Positions 7,996 to 15,794 of a DNA stretch of 64,000 bases are shown here, one piece after another. Below the pieces are notes generated by a model. It saw only the letters and a program-made list of their open reading frames with translations, had not been told where the DNA came from and did not search any database. The DNA lies in NCBI RefSeq assembly GCF_003063665.1, contig NZ_NESF01000001.1:744001-808000 (forward strand), written 5' to 3'. Source of the stretch: Limnohabitans sp. Hippo3. GTDB taxonomy: Bacteria; Pseudomonadota; Gammaproteobacteria; Burkholderiales; Burkholderiaceae_C. Position numbers and translations under genes: made by a program. Within the stretch, counting starts at the first letter, position 1; every line of letters begins with the position of its first letter.

Positions 7996-9207
7996 ATGCA
8001 TGTGTGCGTATTGGGCGCCGGCATCATTGGCCTGACCACTGCTTATGAATTGACGCAACGGGGTCACCAGGTCACCGTGGTCGACCGTACGGCACCTGCC
8101 GCAGGCGCCAGCGGGGGCAACGGTGCACAGCTCAGTTATTCCTATGTGCAGCCTTTGGCCGACCCGGGCATCTGGGCGCAATTGCCCAAACTGCTGCTGT
8201 CGCCATCTTCTGCACTCAAGATCCGCCCCCAATTGGACACGCACCAATGGATGTGGGTTGTGCAGTTCTTGCAAGCTTGCAATGCACAACAGTCGCAAAA
8301 AACCACAGCGCAATTATTGACCTTGGCCGCGCAAAGCCGAGCGGTGTTTGATGCGCTGCGCGAACGCGAAAACATCGACTGTGACTTTGCGATGTCGGGC
8401 AAACTGGTGTTGTTTCGCACAGAGGCCTCATTTGCCGCTGCACGGCAGCAGATGGTGTTGCAAAAGCAATTGGGAGGCGCCACGCAGCGTGCGGTCTCAG
8501 CGTCTGAGGCCTGCACCATCGAACCTGCTTTGGCGCATCAACAAGAACCGTTTTCGGGCGCGATTTACACAGACAGCGAATGCGCGGCCGATTGCAAAAA
8601 AGTGTGCGAGGCCTTGACGCAGATACTGATCTCACGGGGTGTGGCCTTGCGCTTGGGTCAAGACATCCAAGGCTGGCTTCAATCGGGCGACAAAGTCGCT
8701 GCAGTCAGCCTGGCCAATAGCGATCAAATTTCGGCCGATGCTTTTGTGCTGTGCACAGGCCATAACGCACCAGTGCTGGCTGCAGCGGCAGGCGTGCGCA
8801 TACCGGTATATCCGCTCAAGGGTTACAGCATCACGGTTGCCACCGATGGGCAAGGATTGGCACCCAAGGTCAGCATCACCGACAGCGCCCACAAGATTGT
8901 CTTTGCTCGTTTAGGGCAGCGGCTGCGGGCAGCGGGCATGGTGGAGTTGGTAGGACAGGATGCAAGCGTTCAGGCCCGTCAGATTCAAACTTTGCAGCAA
9001 GCCACGCAAGCACTATTTCCAGATTGCTCTCGCTACACCGACATCCAGCCCTGGGCCGGCATGCGCCCGGCCACACCCACAGGCTTGCCCATCACTGGCC
9101 GCCAAACCACAGGGCCGCGCAATCTTTTCATCAACGCCGGGCAAGGCGCCTTGGGCTTCACTTTGGCGTTTGGGTCTGCGGTTCAACTGGCGGACGCGCT
9201 CAGCTGA
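7996..9207 (+). CDS. D-amino acid dehydrogenase-like FAD oxidoreductase
   Basis: This 403-residue flavoprotein begins MHVCVLGAGIIGLTTAYELT (GxGxxG) followed by VTVVDR and the DadA-type GASGGNGAQLSYSYVQPLAD segment. The C-terminus has WAGMRPATPTGLPITG and NLFINAGQGALGFTLAFGSA, both characteristic of DadA. Such enzymes oxidatively deaminate D-amino acids and pass electrons to quinone at the inner membrane. The ATG at 7996 follows an AAAGGA ribosome-binding site and is preferred to an upstream in-frame codon. It is divergent from the TRAP operon and convergent with a decayed Bug-protein gene. Confidence 0.85.
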   Translation: MHVCVLGAGIIGLTTAYELTQRGHQVTVVDRTAPAAGASGGNGAQLSYSYVQPLADPGIWAQLPKLLLSPSSALKIRPQLDTHQWMWVVQFLQACNAQQSQKTTAQLLTLAAQSRAVFDALRERENIDCDFAMSGKLVLFRTEASFAAARQQMVLQKQLGGATQRAVSASEACTIEPALAHQQEPFSGAIYTDSECAADCKKVCEALTQILISRGVALRLGQDIQGWLQSGDKVAAVSLANSDQISADAFVLCTGHNAPVLAAAAGVRIPVYPLKGYSITVATDGQGLAPKVSITDSAHKIVFARLGQRLRAAGMVELVGQDASVQARQIQTLQQATQALFPDCSRYTDIQPWAGMRPATPTGLPITGRQTTGPRNLFINAGQGALGFTLAFGSAVQLADALS

Positions 9208-9227
9208 ACCGCTACTTTGCGGGCGTG

Positions 9228-10081
9228 TCAATCCACCGTCATCCCCGCGTTCTTGACCACCTGGCCCAAGCGGATGGTTTCCTTACGGATCAACTCGCCA
9301 AACTGAGCAGCTGTGCCGCCCACCCGGGCGTGCCGATGGCTTCCCATTTTTTCTTGAACTCTGCGTCGTTGAAGATAGCGTTCAAGGTGGTACTGAGTTT
9401 TTGCACCACGGGCGCAGGCATGCCCGCACGCACCGCGATGCCATGCCAGCAGGTCAACTCGTAACCTGGCACACCCCCTCGATCACCTGTACCTGACCAC
9501 CGATCAAGTCGTTAAGCGCAGGGCCTGCGCCTCGGTAAGGAATGTGCGAAATTTTGGTGTTCACCTGGGTGTTGAAAATTTCACCCCCCAAATGCTGGGG
9601 TGTGCCGTTACCGGCCGATGCAAAAGCGAGTTGGCTGCTGGGCTTTTGGGCCAGTGCAATCAACTCCTTGACGTTGTTAACCGGCACGCTGGGGTGCACT
9701 TCGAGCACTAGCGGGAAGGCCGAAATCTGAATCACAGGTGCCAAGTCGGTCTTTGGAACAAAAGGCATGCTGCGGTACAGCGTGGGTTTGACCGCCATGA
9801 GACCGTTGGCCGCCAGCAGCAGGGGGTAACCATCCGCAGGCGCTTGCTTGGCCACTTCAGCACTGCCCAAATTGCCACCTGCACCGCCTTTGTTGTCCAC
9901 AATCACCGTGATACCCAGACAGGTGCTCAACTCACTTTGCAGCATGCGGGCCATCAGGTCGGTCGGGCCGCCCGGTGGGTAAGGCACGACAAACCGGATG
10001 GTTTTGCTGGGGTAGTTGTCCTGGGCCAGCGCAGGCACGGCGGTGGCGGCCAAAAGGGCGGCTGAGAGTGCTGCGTTTCAT
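9228..10081 (-). pseudogene. decayed Bug/TctC-family periplasmic binding protein gene
   Basis: Remnants of one TctC-like gene are recognisable in three frames. ATG at 10081 starts a signal peptide (MKRSTLS) that loses frame within about 20 bases. A second frame continues QDNYPSKTIRFVVPYPPGGP through PYRGAGPALNDLIGGQVQV and then breaks near 9480. A third frame resumes at VPGYEL...AGMPAPVVQKLS, and the final frame would read QFGELIRKETIRLGQVVKNA to a stop at 9228. About 40 residues between GGQVQV and VPGYEL (the LPSS...DVPTVAE region of intact homologues) are missing. The gene therefore carries at least three frame breaks plus an internal deletion and should not make functional protein. Sequencing error cannot explain the deletion. 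Confidence 0.85.
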
Positions 10082-10111
10082 GGTGTTGTTTCGGGTAAAA
10101 AAATGAAAAGC

Positions 10112-10939
10112 TCAAACGGCAAAAAATGCTTCACGCGCCTGCTGCGCGGTGCAGAGGCTGCGGCCCAGCACGCGGGCCGAGTCGGCCACCTGGCGCACCA
10201 GCGCGGCGTTGTCGGGGGCGACCTGCCCGTTGTTCAGCAAAAGGTTGTTTTCAAAGCCCACACGCACATGGCCGCCCAGTGCGGCGGCGGTGGTGGTGCA
10301 GGCGTGTTCGCCCGCGCCAAAAGCGCACATGGACCATGGCTCGTTGCCGGTGTGGGCCATGACAAAGGGCAACAGGTCTCGCGGCTCGGAGGTTTGGCCC
10401 ACCGAATAACGGCCCAGCACAAACAAGAGTGACCAGGGCGCATCCGGGACCACGCCTTGCGCACGCAGGGCTTGCCAGCGCTGCAGATCGGCCACGTCGT
10501 ACACGATGACCTGGGTCATGACGCGCTCTTTGGCCAACCAGCCAAAAAACTGCGCCAGCCCTGCGTCGCCGATTTCGGGCTGGTCCACTTCACGCAGACC
10601 CACCGACACGGCTTCGGGTTGGAGCGCGGTGACCATGGCAATTTGCTCGGGCGCTTTGTACACGCGAGCGGCTTCGCTGGTGACCTGAATGATCAGTTCA
10701 TCGCCCACCGCCGCCTTGACGGCTTGCTGAGCGTCGCGGTAGCCCTGTACATCCAGGCTGTGACGCCCCTGCGCATCGCGGATGTGCATGTGGATCATGG
10801 CCGCACCGGCATCGAGGCACAGCTTGGCGGTCTGGCCCAGCTCAGAACTTGTGATGGGCAAGGCCGGGTGATCGGGCCGCTGCTTGTAGGCGCCGTTGGG
10901 CGCGACGGTGATCAACAGGGGATTCGGAAAAACTGCCAT
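10112..10939 (-). CDS. BKACE family beta-keto acid cleavage enzyme (DUF849)
   Basis: The 275-residue protein shows the BKACE pattern: LLITVAPNGAYKQRPDHP at the N-terminus, the metal-binding GAAMIHMHIRD (HxH) near residue 45, and a C-terminal VRVGFENNLLLNNGQVAP segment. Zn-dependent BKACEs condense a beta-keto acid with acetyl-CoA to give acetoacetate and a new CoA ester. The start at 10939 (MAVFPNP) is chosen because it begins the first barrel strand. It lies 17 bases downstream of a 3-hydroxyacyl-CoA-dehydrogenase-like gene, the same pairing seen when a beta-hydroxy acid is oxidised and the resulting keto acid cleaved, as in carnitine catabolism (CdhA/CdhC). The actual substrate is unknown. 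Confidence 0.9.
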   Translation of the reverse strand: MAVFPNPLLITVAPNGAYKQRPDHPALPITSSELGQTAKLCLDAGAAMIHMHIRDAQGRHSLDVQGYRDAQQAVKAAVGDELIIQVTSEAARVYKAPEQIAMVTALQPEAVSVGLREVDQPEIGDAGLAQFFGWLAKERVMTQVIVYDVADLQRWQALRAQGVVPDAPWSLLFVLGRYSVGQTSEPRDLLPFVMAHTGNEPWSMCAFGAGEHACTTTAAALGGHVRVGFENNLLLNNGQVAPDNAALVRQVADSARVLGRSLCTAQQAREAFFAV

Positions 10940-10956
10940 GGGGCGCCTTTTGAAAA

Positions 10957-11910
10957 TCAATCGAGAGGGTGAAGGGGCGGCAGCTCAGACGCCAGCAAAT
11001 CCAGCCCTTGGCGCAGCAAGCGGTCGTAGCGTTCGCGCTCAGCCTTTTGGGTCTCGGGTGTCCAGCTGAAAAAGCCCTGCCCGGTCTTCATGCCCAAGTC
11101 ACCCCGGGCCACGCGCTCTTGCAGCACGCGGGCGGGCTCGGCGTTCACGGCCAAGCTGGGGTACATGCTGGCCGCGGCGGCGGTGTGCACCTCCAGCCCC
11201 GCATGGTCGCGCTGCATGACCGGGCCTGCGGCCAGAAAGCGGAAACCAAAACCAAAGCGCACGGCCGCGTCCACGTCTTCGGGCGAGGCCACGCCTTCGT
11301 CGATCAAGGCAAAGGCCTCACGCGCCAGGGCGTGCTGCATGCGGTTGGCCAAAAACCCGGGCTTGTCCTTGCGCACCAGCACGGGCACGCTGCCGCAGCC
11401 GCGCATGAAATCGCACAGCTGCTCAGCCTCTTGCACAGCCGTCTTGGGTCCGAGCACAACCTCCACCAGCGGCACCAAATGCGCGGGCATGAAAAAGTGC
11501 AGACCCAGCATGCGCTCTGCCGAGGGCAGGCCCTCGGCGATGGCGCTGATCGGGAAGCTGGAGCTGTTGCTGCACAGCAGCGTTTCGGGGGCGGCCATCT
11601 GCGCCAGTTGCGCAAAGAGGGCCTGTTTGAGGGGCAGTTTTTCCGGGATGCACTCGATCAACAGGCTCACACCGGGCCAGGCCACATCGGCCAAGTCGGC
11701 CACGGCCTGCACGCGCTCGGTGCGGTGGGCCATGCCCAAAGGTTCGAGGTTGTGGCGCACATGGGCGGCCTGCGCTTGGCGCTTGACGGCATCGGGCTCG
11801 ACCACGGTGACCTGGCTGCCGCCACGGGCCAACACGATGGCCACGTCCATGCCCATGGTGCCGCCGCCCACCACCACGGTGAGCGCTTGAGAGGGATGCG
11901 AAGAAATCAT
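10957..11910 (-). CDS. 3-hydroxyacyl-CoA dehydrogenase / L-carnitine dehydrogenase-like
   Basis: This 317-residue two-domain dehydrogenase has an N-terminal NAD site (VVVGGGTMGMDVAIVLARGG), the SNSSSFPIS segment, a catalytic-His region LGLHFFMPAHLVPLVEVV and the C-terminal dimerisation domain KPGFLANRMQHALAREAFAL. Canonical 3-hydroxybutyryl-CoA dehydrogenases have HFFNP; here it is HFFMP, as in non-CoA relatives acting on free hydroxy acids. The start at 11910 (MISSHPSQ) is chosen because upstream frame contains no domain. With the adjacent BKACE it could form an oxidise-then-cleave module for a beta-hydroxy acid (inference). Confidence 0.85.
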   Translation of the reverse strand: MISSHPSQALTVVVGGGTMGMDVAIVLARGGSQVTVVEPDAVKRQAQAAHVRHNLEPLGMAHRTERVQAVADLADVAWPGVSLLIECIPEKLPLKQALFAQLAQMAAPETLLCSNSSSFPISAIAEGLPSAERMLGLHFFMPAHLVPLVEVVLGPKTAVQEAEQLCDFMRGCGSVPVLVRKDKPGFLANRMQHALAREAFALIDEGVASPEDVDAAVRFGFGFRFLAAGPVMQRDHAGLEVHTAAAASMYPSLAVNAEPARVLQERVARGDLGMKTGQGFFSWTPETQKAERERYDRLLRQGLDLLASELPPLHPLD

Positions 11911-12103
11911 GAATCGGGGTCGCTGTGAGTCAAGGTGCGCTGAGTCTAGAAAGCGCCCAGGCTTTCGTCCAGCCGTTTCTTTCAGTGGGCCAGTGAAGCA
12001 CAGGTCCATCAGGTCTTGCCCCCCCAAAAGCACCTCCCGTGCAGGTGCTTTCAGCAGCTCTGGCATGATCCAAAGCATCTGCCACTGCACAAGAAAGCAC
12101 ACC

Positions 12104-12466
12104 GTGAACTGGCTTCAAAGATTGCCGGGTTTTACCCGGTCTGCCCCTGGCCTGGAATGGGCGCTTTGGAAAAAGCTGCCCTGGATCGCACTGGCGGGCA
12201 CCGCCTTGCCTTTGGCCTTGGTGAGCCTGGCTTATCTGGCGGCTCCAGACATCCCCACGCCCGCCTCCGAACGGGCGTTGACCCAGTGGTTTTACATCGC
12301 CATCGGCGTGGTGGTGCTGCACTGGACGCTGGTGCTGACAGCGGCCATCGGCTGCGTGATCGTGATGCTGATGAAAGGCCCGGCCTTTGTGGCCGATGGC
12401 TTTGAGGTGCAACACACCGACCAACCCGGCAGCCCGACACAGGACGAGATGCGTGAAAAAAACTGA
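12104..12466 (+). CDS. small integral membrane protein, 120 aa
   Basis: A GTG at 12104 gives MNWLQRLPGF and a protein with two transmembrane helices (around residues 30-50 ALAGTALPLALVSLAYLA and 70-95 FYIAIGVVVLHWTLVLTA), then a short acidic tail. An upstream ATG at 12065 would add 13 Cys/His-containing residues and is less likely. The product is not recognised beyond being a small inner-membrane protein. The following TIGR03643-type gene starts 14 bases before this stop, so the two are translationally coupled. Confidence 0.65.
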   Translation: MNWLQRLPGFTRSAPGLEWALWKKLPWIALAGTALPLALVSLAYLAAPDIPTPASERALTQWFYIAIGVVVLHWTLVLTAAIGCVIVMLMKGPAFVADGFEVQHTDQPGSPTQDEMREKN

Positions 12467-12821
12467 ACTGCACGCCAGCCCGGCCGCTTCTTTGTCAGAG
12501 GCGGACGTGTCGGGCATCATCGCGATAGCCTGGCAGGACGACACCCCGTTTGAAGCGATTGCCTCGCAGTTTGGCTTGACCGAGCCCGACGTCATTGCCT
12601 TGATGCGGGCGCAACTGAAAACCCGCTCGTTCAGGGTCTGGCGCATGCGGGTGCGGGGACGCGCAGCCAAGCACCTGGCCTTGCAGCAAGGCCGGCAGCC
12701 ACGCCATGGCGGCACTGCTGCTGCGGCAGTCTCGGCCGCAGAAAACGAGCAGAAGCTTGGGCAAGCCCCTGAGGACTACCCTCTGCCGCCCTCATCCATC
12801 TCGCGCCAGTCCTTGCGCTGA
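12453..12821 (+). CDS. TIGR03643/DUF2805 family protein
   Basis: Residues about 14-75 match the short conserved TIGR03643 pattern: LSEADVSGIIAIAWQDDTPF, then FGLTEPDVIALMR and LKTRSFRVWRMRVRGRAAKH. The family looks like a small helix-turn-helix-like domain of unknown role. The GTG start at 12453 overlaps the preceding gene and is chosen because any upstream start lies far inside that gene. Residues beyond about 80 are low complexity (Ala/Gln/Pro) and probably disordered. The gene is convergent with the Stealth gene 6 bases away. Confidence 0.75.
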   Translation: MKKTELHASPAASLSEADVSGIIAIAWQDDTPFEAIASQFGLTEPDVIALMRAQLKTRSFRVWRMRVRGRAAKHLALQQGRQPRHGGTAAAAVSAAENEQKLGQAPEDYPLPPSSISRQSLR

Positions 12822-12827
12822 AAGACG

Positions 12828-13946
12828 TCAGGCCCTTTTTTGGAGCTCAGTCGCATTGGGCGACTGCTGTGCATGGTCCCGCTTGGCATGCGCCTGAAAG
12901 GCCGGGGCCTCAGAACCTGAAGGCGAAGCTGAAAGCGACCCAACAAGTGGGTTTTCAAAACCCGAAGGCTCAGGCAGGATCGACTGCAGCACGCTCAACA
13001 CATTTTGCAAACGCGGGTCGTGGGTCTGTGCATCGTCGGTCGTGTCGTTGATGCAAAAGAAATCCAGCGCACCGAATTCGGCCACCAGCGCCTGCAGCTG
13101 TGCGTTTTGGTCGGCCTCGCCCGTGGACACATAGCGGTGTCGGTAAGGCCGGATGCTCACCACCCCGTGCGCCAAGGCCCAGCGCAACACGAAATCGGAC
13201 ACGATGGTGGGCTTGTCCCAGCTGCGGAACACGGTGGACCTGACGGCGGCAAACAACTCCGGGGCGGTGTCCTCCAGCTCCAGCAGGATCGACTTGAGCA
13301 TGGGCCGGGGCGAATGCGCAAACGTGCGGAAGGTGCTTTGGTAGAGCGGATCTTGCTCGCGCAGCGCAGGCGTGCCCGAACGGGCCTTGTCCGTGAGCCA
13401 CTGAATGGACAGGCGGCAGGCGTTTTCGAGGGACGTGGCGTCCATGCGCATGGCTTCGTCCGTGACCATCGGGTCGTCAGACCAGGTCACATGGAAGCCT
13501 TTGGGATGGAACCAGTCCTGAACCCGCACCGGGGCACCGAAAAACACATCGTCATTGAGGTAGAAATAGCGCTCGGACAAGCCGGGGATGTGGTGAATCC
13601 ACGACTCGATGTGCCCCGAGTCAAAAGTGGGCAGCGATGCCTCGGGCATCAAATCACGGTGGTCCACCAGCGTCAGGCGGTCGGATGGCCGCAGCCAATC
13701 GGGCGCTTGCGCATCGGTCACGATGTAGACATGGCCGTGGTCGGGGAAAAATTGTTCCAGCGCACGCAGGCTGTAGCGCAGCTCGTGGTTATCCCGAAAG
13801 CGCCCTTCCACATTGCTGTAGCGGGCCATGGCGGCACTGGAATCTGAGGGGAGTTGCTGCAGGGCCGCTTGGCGCTTGGCACGCCAGTTCGAATCGTTCC
13901 CGTCAACCCACAAATAAACGATGTCGATGGGCGAATCGTGGGACAT
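12828..13946 (-). CDS. Stealth family polysaccharide phosphotransferase
   Basis: The 372-residue protein has the Stealth conserved regions in order: CR1 DIVYLWVDGNDSNW near residue 8; CR2 RFRDNHELRYSLRALEQFFP, VYIVTDAQ and SERYFYLNDDVFFG (residues about 48-140); then CR3/CR4-like segments to about 290. Stealth proteins transfer hexose-1-phosphate during capsule or surface glycan synthesis in bacteria and are related to human GNPTAB. The C-terminal 60 residues are Ser/Pro/Ala-rich and probably disordered. No other polysaccharide gene is adjacent, so the glycan it serves is unknown and the gene may be a stand-alone acquisition. Confidence 0.9.
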   Translation of the reverse strand: MSHDSPIDIVYLWVDGNDSNWRAKRQAALQQLPSDSSAAMARYSNVEGRFRDNHELRYSLRALEQFFPDHGHVYIVTDAQAPDWLRPSDRLTLVDHRDLMPEASLPTFDSGHIESWIHHIPGLSERYFYLNDDVFFGAPVRVQDWFHPKGFHVTWSDDPMVTDEAMRMDATSLENACRLSIQWLTDKARSGTPALREQDPLYQSTFRTFAHSPRPMLKSILLELEDTAPELFAAVRSTVFRSWDKPTIVSDFVLRWALAHGVVSIRPYRHRYVSTGEADQNAQLQALVAEFGALDFFCINDTTDDAQTHDPRLQNVLSVLQSILPEPSGFENPLVGSLSASPSGSEAPAFQAHAKRDHAQQSPNATELQKRA

Positions 13947-14138
13947 GTCTGCGTTGGATTTTTTGAAGTGGCTGAGTCTAGCAGTGGGTCTGCCCGGGCG
14001 TTTTCAATACCCGCCCTGGTGTGAGGGCCACTGCTCAAGCGGCATGGCGGGCTTGCACCCACCGTGCGGCAAGAGACCGATGCAGCAGCGATGGATGGGA
14101 TACGATGGCTTGGCTGCAACTCCCCCTTACCCACCACG

Positions 14139-14711
14139 ATGCGCTGGCTAGTTCCCCTCTTGTTTCTTTTTTGCGAGGCTGCCATGGCCATTGAAGAACC
14201 GCGTTACACCGTGCTCGTCTCGGAGCCCCCTTTTGAAGTGCGTCGCTACGCCGCCTTCACGGTGGCGCAAACCCAAATCCAGGGAGACTTTGACGCCGCC
14301 AGCCGCAGCGGCTTTCGGCGCATCGCCTCGTATATCTTTGGCGACAACGTGCAAGCCAGTTTGGGTGCGCAACGCAAGATAGCGATGACCGCGCCTGTGA
14401 CCGTGGTGCCTGAAGACCAGGGTTGGCGCGTGCATTTTGTGATGCCGTCGGCCGAAAACGTGCAGACCCTGCCCCAGCCGCTCAACCCGCACATCCAGCT
14501 GCGCCCCGTGCCCGAACACGAGACGGTAGCGGTGCGCTTCAGCGGCTTCACCACGCAAGCGAGCATCCAGGCGCAAACCGAGCGCCTGCGGGCCTGGGCG
14601 CAGGCACGTCAACTCAAGCTGAGCCCCACGGCCCAAATCGCCCGCTACGACGACCCCTTTACCTTGCCCTGGAACCGCCGCAACGAAATCCTGATTGACC
14701 TGGTGCCCTGA
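14139..14711 (+). CDS. exported SOUL heme-binding family protein
   Basis: The 190-residue protein starts MRWLVPLLFLFCEAAMA, a signal peptide (start chosen for that reason; an earlier in-frame codon at 14064 would bury it). The mature part shows the SOUL/HEBP pattern: EPRYTVLVSEPPFEVRRYAA, SGFRRIASYIFGDN, KIAMTAPVTV and VRFSGFTT. SOUL-family proteins bind tetrapyrroles in animals; the bacterial exported versions have no settled function. It stands alone and is convergent with cho. Confidence 0.9.
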   Translation: MRWLVPLLFLFCEAAMAIEEPRYTVLVSEPPFEVRRYAAFTVAQTQIQGDFDAASRSGFRRIASYIFGDNVQASLGAQRKIAMTAPVTVVPEDQGWRVHFVMPSAENVQTLPQPLNPHIQLRPVPEHETVAVRFSGFTTQASIQAQTERLRAWAQARQLKLSPTAQIARYDDPFTLPWNRRNEILIDLVP

Positions 14712-14763
14712 AAGCGGTCGGGATGACGAATCAGAAAACCGGCTCCGAGGCACGAGAAAAGCC

Positions 14764-15633
14764 CTACAAGGGCAACACTTCTACACTGCGCGTGAGCACG
14801 GGGCGGCACAAAATCTTGTACCCATCGGCGTCAAAATGGGCGGCCACCTGGCTGGCGGTTTGGCTCAATTGACGTGCCGCTTCGACACTGGGGGCACTGC
14901 CCAAATAGCACCAGTGCCGGACAACGTGGATTTGCGTCAGTGCCTCATCGCGCTCGACCAGACCCACCGCGCCCGGATAAGGCCAGCATTCCACGCGCAG
15001 CGCCAGCAGGCTGGTGAACAGCCGCTCGCGATGCGACTCGGGGCTCTCGTCCCCCCGGCACACCCCTGCACACTGGCGAATGGCCGCTCTGAAGCAGGCT
15101 TTGCCAGGCGGCAGTTTTTCAAGGCCCAGGGGGCCGTAGCAGAGTTGGTGCTGGTCGGCGATGGCGCGCAGCGCATCCAGTGCAGCATGGCGGCTGGCGT
15201 ACAGGCCATACAGATCGGGCTGCGTGGCAAAGTCGATGTCCTTGGAATACACCACCTCGGGCACCCCGTCGGTCAAGCGCAGGCTGCACAGCTGCTTGTT
15301 GCGGCGCAATTTCTGGTTGAACAAGGGGTGCTGGGCCTTGATCATTTGCGCCTCCAAAAGCAAGGCCCCGATCTCGCCCGCCGTGCGGATGTGGCTGATG
15401 CGCCGGGTCTGGCGCAACATGCGGGCTTCGTCAGGCGTGCGCAGGTGCGAGAGCAGGCGGGCGCGGATGTTGATGCTTTTGCCGATGTACAGCGGCAAGT
15501 CGCCTTCCTCACCGTGGAAGGTGTAAACACCCGCCCCGGTGGGGGCGTCTTCGATGGCTTCCCGAAGGTGTTGCGGGTAGGCGTAGACGCGGCTGTCTTC
15601 AAAGTCTTCGCGGCGACGTCGGGGCAAAGTCAT
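14764..15633 (-). CDS. cho: UvrC-like endonuclease Cho
   Basis: The 289-residue protein has an N-terminal GIY-YIG nuclease domain (GAGVYTFHGEEGDLPLYIGK with SINIRARLLSHL, residues about 35-110) and the UvrC-like CFRAAIRQCAGVC cysteine segment near 195, but lacks the UvrBC-interacting, RNase H-like and HhH domains of UvrC. That is the Cho architecture. Cho makes the 3' incision at bulky DNA lesions in nucleotide-excision repair. The start at 15633 (MTLPRRRR) is chosen over an upstream in-frame codon. A textbook LexA box lies 38 bases upstream, as for E. coli cho, so SOS induction is expected. Confidence 0.92.
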   Translation of the reverse strand: MTLPRRRREDFEDSRVYAYPQHLREAIEDAPTGAGVYTFHGEEGDLPLYIGKSINIRARLLSHLRTPDEARMLRQTRRISHIRTAGEIGALLLEAQMIKAQHPLFNQKLRRNKQLCSLRLTDGVPEVVYSKDIDFATQPDLYGLYASRHAALDALRAIADQHQLCYGPLGLEKLPPGKACFRAAIRQCAGVCRGDESPESHRERLFTSLLALRVECWPYPGAVGLVERDEALTQIHVVRHWCYLGSAPSVEAARQLSQTASQVAAHFDADGYKILCRPVLTRSVEVLPL

Positions 15634-15670
15634 GGTGGCGTGAGTGGGTCGAGGGCTGCAAAGCAAAATA

Positions 15671-15686
15671 CTGTTTATATTTACAG
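15671..15686. promoter_or_regulatory. LexA (SOS) box upstream of cho
   Basis: CTGTTTATATTTACAG matches the CTG-N10-CAG LexA consensus exactly, and with flanks (TACTGTTTATATTTACAGTA) it closely follows the E. coli form. It is centred about 45 bases upstream of the cho start codon, in the AT-rich gap between cho and a plus-strand hairpin. Confidence 0.88.
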
Positions 15687-15735
15687 TATACTGGCACTGT
15701 CATGCTTCCTGCAGTTGCCTGACATTGTCCTTTTG

Positions 15736-15772
15736 AACGCCCCTGGCCACGCGGTTCGGGGCGTTTTTTTTG
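15736..15772 (+). terminator. plus-strand terminator hairpin with no plus-strand gene upstream
   Basis: AACGCCCC / GGGGCGTT form an 8-bp stem with a 14-base loop followed by a run of Ts on the plus strand. The flanking genes both lie on the minus strand. It would end a short plus-strand transcript arising near the LexA box. On the minus strand no T-run follows, so it is a poor terminator for the hydratase gene. Confidence 0.7.
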
Positions 15773-15794
15773 GGGCGGAGCCCTGCGCCCAGAC

